DNA of 6,246 nt from the NCBI GenBank assembly GCA_030536195.1, contig JAUNQL010000063.1:1-6246 (forward strand). Reading direction: 5' to 3'. Source of the stretch: Clostridia bacterium (GTDB taxonomy: Bacteria; Bacillota; Clostridia; Oscillospirales; Acutalibacteraceae). A program made the translations under genes and the position numbers. This document shows positions 4,669-6,246 of the stretch, piece by piece. The stretch's first letter is position 1. Each line of letters begins with the position of its first letter. The notes below the pieces were generated by a model. That model was given only the letters and a program-made list of their open reading frames with translations. It made no database searches and was not told the origin of the DNA.

Positions 4669-6089
4669 TGAAGACATTAACTACTGAAGAAATCGCTCGT
4701 GCATGTGGTGGCACGACAACTGCAAATGCAGAGATTACATCAGTTGTCATAGACAACAGAGAGGTTACACCAGGCGCATTGTTTGTCGCAATTCGCGGTG
4801 AGCGTCTTGACGGACATCAATTTGTACAGTCGGCTATTGCAGCAGGTGCTGCAGCTGTTATGGTACATGAGGATAATATCGTGGCAGATGTTCCTGTGAT
4901 TAAGGTTGAGGATACCGAAAAGGCTCTCCTTGATTTGGCACGTTACTACAGACAGGGCTATGACATGCCTGTAGTTGCACTCACAGGCAGTGTTGGTAAG
5001 ACCACAACCAAAGAGATGATTTGGTGTGTTTTAAATGCCAAGTACAACGCTCATAAGACACAGGGTAATCTCAATAACTCAATAGGTGTTCCAAAGGTTC
5101 TCCTTAGAATGGAGGAGGATACCACAGCAGCAGTTATCGAGATGGGCATGAACCACAAAGGTGAGCTCTCTGTACTTACAAGAACTGCTCTTCCAAACAT
5201 GGCTGTTATCACAAATATAGGCGTTTCACACATTGAAAATCTTGGAAGTCGTGAAGGAATACTCGCTGCAAAGCTTGAGATTCTCGAAGGACTCCGCGAG
5301 GGCTCAGCACTTATCGTAAACAACGATAACGACATGCTCTCAAAGCTTCAAGAATCTGACTTTGATAATAAATTTAGAATTCGTACCTTTGGCATCCACA
5401 GTGATGCTGATGTAATGGCGACAGATATCGTTTACTCGGATGCTTCGACAAGCTTTGCTGCAATTATAAAGCCGTCGAAGCTCGATGGACTGGATGGCGC
5501 CGACGGTTGCGAGAGTAGCGTTTGCTCTTTTGTTGTTGTCCTCCCTACTACAGGAGAGCACAACGTATATGACGCTCTCGCAGCAATAAGTGTCGGCGCC
5601 GAGCTAGGCATTGAGCCACAGAAGATTGCTGATGCACTAGCAGGTTATGTACCAGCGGGTATGCGTGAAAAGATAGAAGTTATTGGTGGAATAACACTCG
5701 TAGAGGATTGCTACAATGCAAGTCCTGATTCTATGAGAGCACTTTCAAACACCCTTAGAATCAAGGGCGAGGGTGGCCACAGAAAGATAGCTGTTGTCGC
5801 TGATATGCTTGAACTTGGTGCATACAGCGAAGAGGGCCACAGAAAGTGTGGCAAGTACCTTGCAGATGCGGGAGTTGATCTCCTCTTAACATACGGTAAA
5901 CTTGCAAAGTTTATTGCCGATGAAGCAAAGCAAAATGGTGTTCTCCGTGTCTTTGAATTTGATTCAAAGGAAGAACTTGCAAAGCATCTGATTCCTCTCC
6001 TCAAAGAGGGCGACGTGGTTGCTTTTAAGGGCAGCCGTGGCATGATGCTAGAGGATGTAATAGAGCTTGTTAAAGGAGAACTCTCATGA
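4668..6089 (+). CDS. murF: UDP-MurNAc-tripeptide:D-Ala-D-Ala ligase MurF
   Basis: MurF is the cytoplasmic ATP-dependent ligase that adds D-Ala-D-Ala to the UDP-MurNAc-tripeptide, giving the pentapeptide precursor. At 473 residues it has the family length. Motifs are the P-loop GSVGKTTTK (107-115), TQGNLNNSIGVP (131-142), EMGMNHKGE (158-166), NIGVSHIENLGS (183-194), AAKLEI (200-205, with the lysine expected to be carbamylated), GEHNVYDALAA (296-306), Arg333 and DCYNASPDSM (347-356). TQGNLNN and EMGMNHKGE separate it from MurE, MurC and MurD. Oddities are Asp302, where the Mur ligase HNxxN motif normally has Asn, and a Gly/Asp-rich loop at 268-284. The ATG overlaps the PBP stop (TAATG) with a GAGGAAG ribosome site at 4657-4663, suggesting coupled translation; its own stop overlaps mraY (ATGA). 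Confidence 0.97.
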   Translation: MKTLTTEEIARACGGTTTANAEITSVVIDNREVTPGALFVAIRGERLDGHQFVQSAIAAGAAAVMVHEDNIVADVPVIKVEDTEKALLDLARYYRQGYDMPVVALTGSVGKTTTKEMIWCVLNAKYNAHKTQGNLNNSIGVPKVLLRMEEDTTAAVIEMGMNHKGELSVLTRTALPNMAVITNIGVSHIENLGSREGILAAKLEILEGLREGSALIVNNDNDMLSKLQESDFDNKFRIRTFGIHSDADVMATDIVYSDASTSFAAIIKPSKLDGLDGADGCESSVCSFVVVLPTTGEHNVYDALAAISVGAELGIEPQKIADALAGYVPAGMREKIEVIGGITLVEDCYNASPDSMRALSNTLRIKGEGGHRKIAVVADMLELGAYSEEGHRKCGKYLADAGVDLLLTYGKLAKFIADEAKQNGVLRVFEFDSKEELAKHLIPLLKEGDVVAFKGSRGMMLEDVIELVKGELS

Positions 6090-6246
6090 AAATTGTATTG
6101 AGTATCATACTTGCAGTTGTTTTAGGTTTTGCAATATCAGCGCTTCTCGGAATAGTAATTGTTCCTTATCTTCACAAACTTAAATTTGGCCAGACAATCC
6201 TTGATATTGGACCAAACTGGCACAAAAATAAGCAGGGCACACCGAC
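6086..6246 (+). CDS. mraY: Phospho-MurNAc-pentapeptide transferase MraY, 5' part (cut by window edge)
   Basis: MraY is the integral membrane enzyme that transfers phospho-MurNAc-pentapeptide from UDP to undecaprenyl phosphate, forming lipid I from the MurF product. Only 53 codons are inside the window. They show a first membrane helix (about residues 2-27, starting MKIVLSIILAVV) and then the conserved family segment: LKFGQTI, DIGPNWHKNK and QGTPT, which matches the MraY signature ending GTPTMGG. The ATG overlaps the murF TGA by four bases (ATGA), and AAGGAG (6073-6078) lies 7 nt before it. The frame is open to the right edge, so the gene is truncated by the window and not broken. Confidence 0.93.
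   Translation, partial: MKIVLSIILAVVLGFAISALLGIVIVPYLHKLKFGQTILDIGPNWHKNKQGTP

Noticed and set aside
4077..6043. Minus-strand open frames over the PBP gene and murF (for example 4077-4373, 5051-5335, 5711-6043)
   Set aside because: Ser/Leu-rich translations, no initiation signals, and complete overlap with conserved coding sequence.

Overview
The window holds the start of a division and cell-wall (dcw) cluster from a Gram-positive bacterium of the Firmicutes, most likely a clostridial one (Oscillospirales-like is my best guess, not proven). The evidence is the gene order mraZ, rsmH, ftsL, PASTA-type class B PBP, murF, mraY, the AGGAGG/AAAGGGG ribosome sites, an AT-rich spacer with sigma-A type promoters, use of TTG and GTG starts, and clostridial-style motifs such as the cysteine-rich segment of RsmH and the DCYNASPDSM motif of MurF.

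Layout. Bases 1-480 are a long AT-rich spacer without a complete gene. At its left edge a gene on the minus strand probably begins (ATG at 15-13, with a GGGGG ribosome site and a good promoter at 89-61). Back to back with that lies a perfect TTGACA element on the plus strand (109), followed by hairpins at 149-179, 233-264 and 265-297. The 233-264 hairpin is followed by TTTT and looks like a terminator, so a short RNA of about 125 nt could be made here. Further right come A-tracts (344-381), the likely operon promoter (TTGCAT, 17 bp, TATACT; 385-413), a small 5'-leader hairpin (424-442) and a 10-bp periodic set of MraZ-type boxes (447-471), the last of which runs into the mraZ ribosome site.

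From 481 to the right end all genes are on the plus strand: mraZ (481-900), rsmH (900-1835), ftsL-like (1856-2362), a class B PBP with two PASTA domains (2446-4668), murF (4668-6089) and the first 53 codons of mraY (6086 onward). Junctions are TAATG, 20 bp, 83 bp with a 14-bp perfect hairpin, TAATG and ATGA.

Together the genes encode the cluster repressor (MraZ), a 16S rRNA methyltransferase (RsmH), a divisome linker protein (FtsL) with its septal transpeptidase, and two consecutive steps of peptidoglycan precursor synthesis (MurF, MraY). murE, often found between the PBP and murF in Firmicutes, is absent. I see no mobile element, CRISPR array, tRNA or rRNA, and no convincing new system. The items most worth a second look are the structured upstream spacer, the ftsL-PBP hairpin, a SpoVD-like cysteine pair near the PBP active site, and an Asn-to-Asp change at a normally invariant position in MurF.
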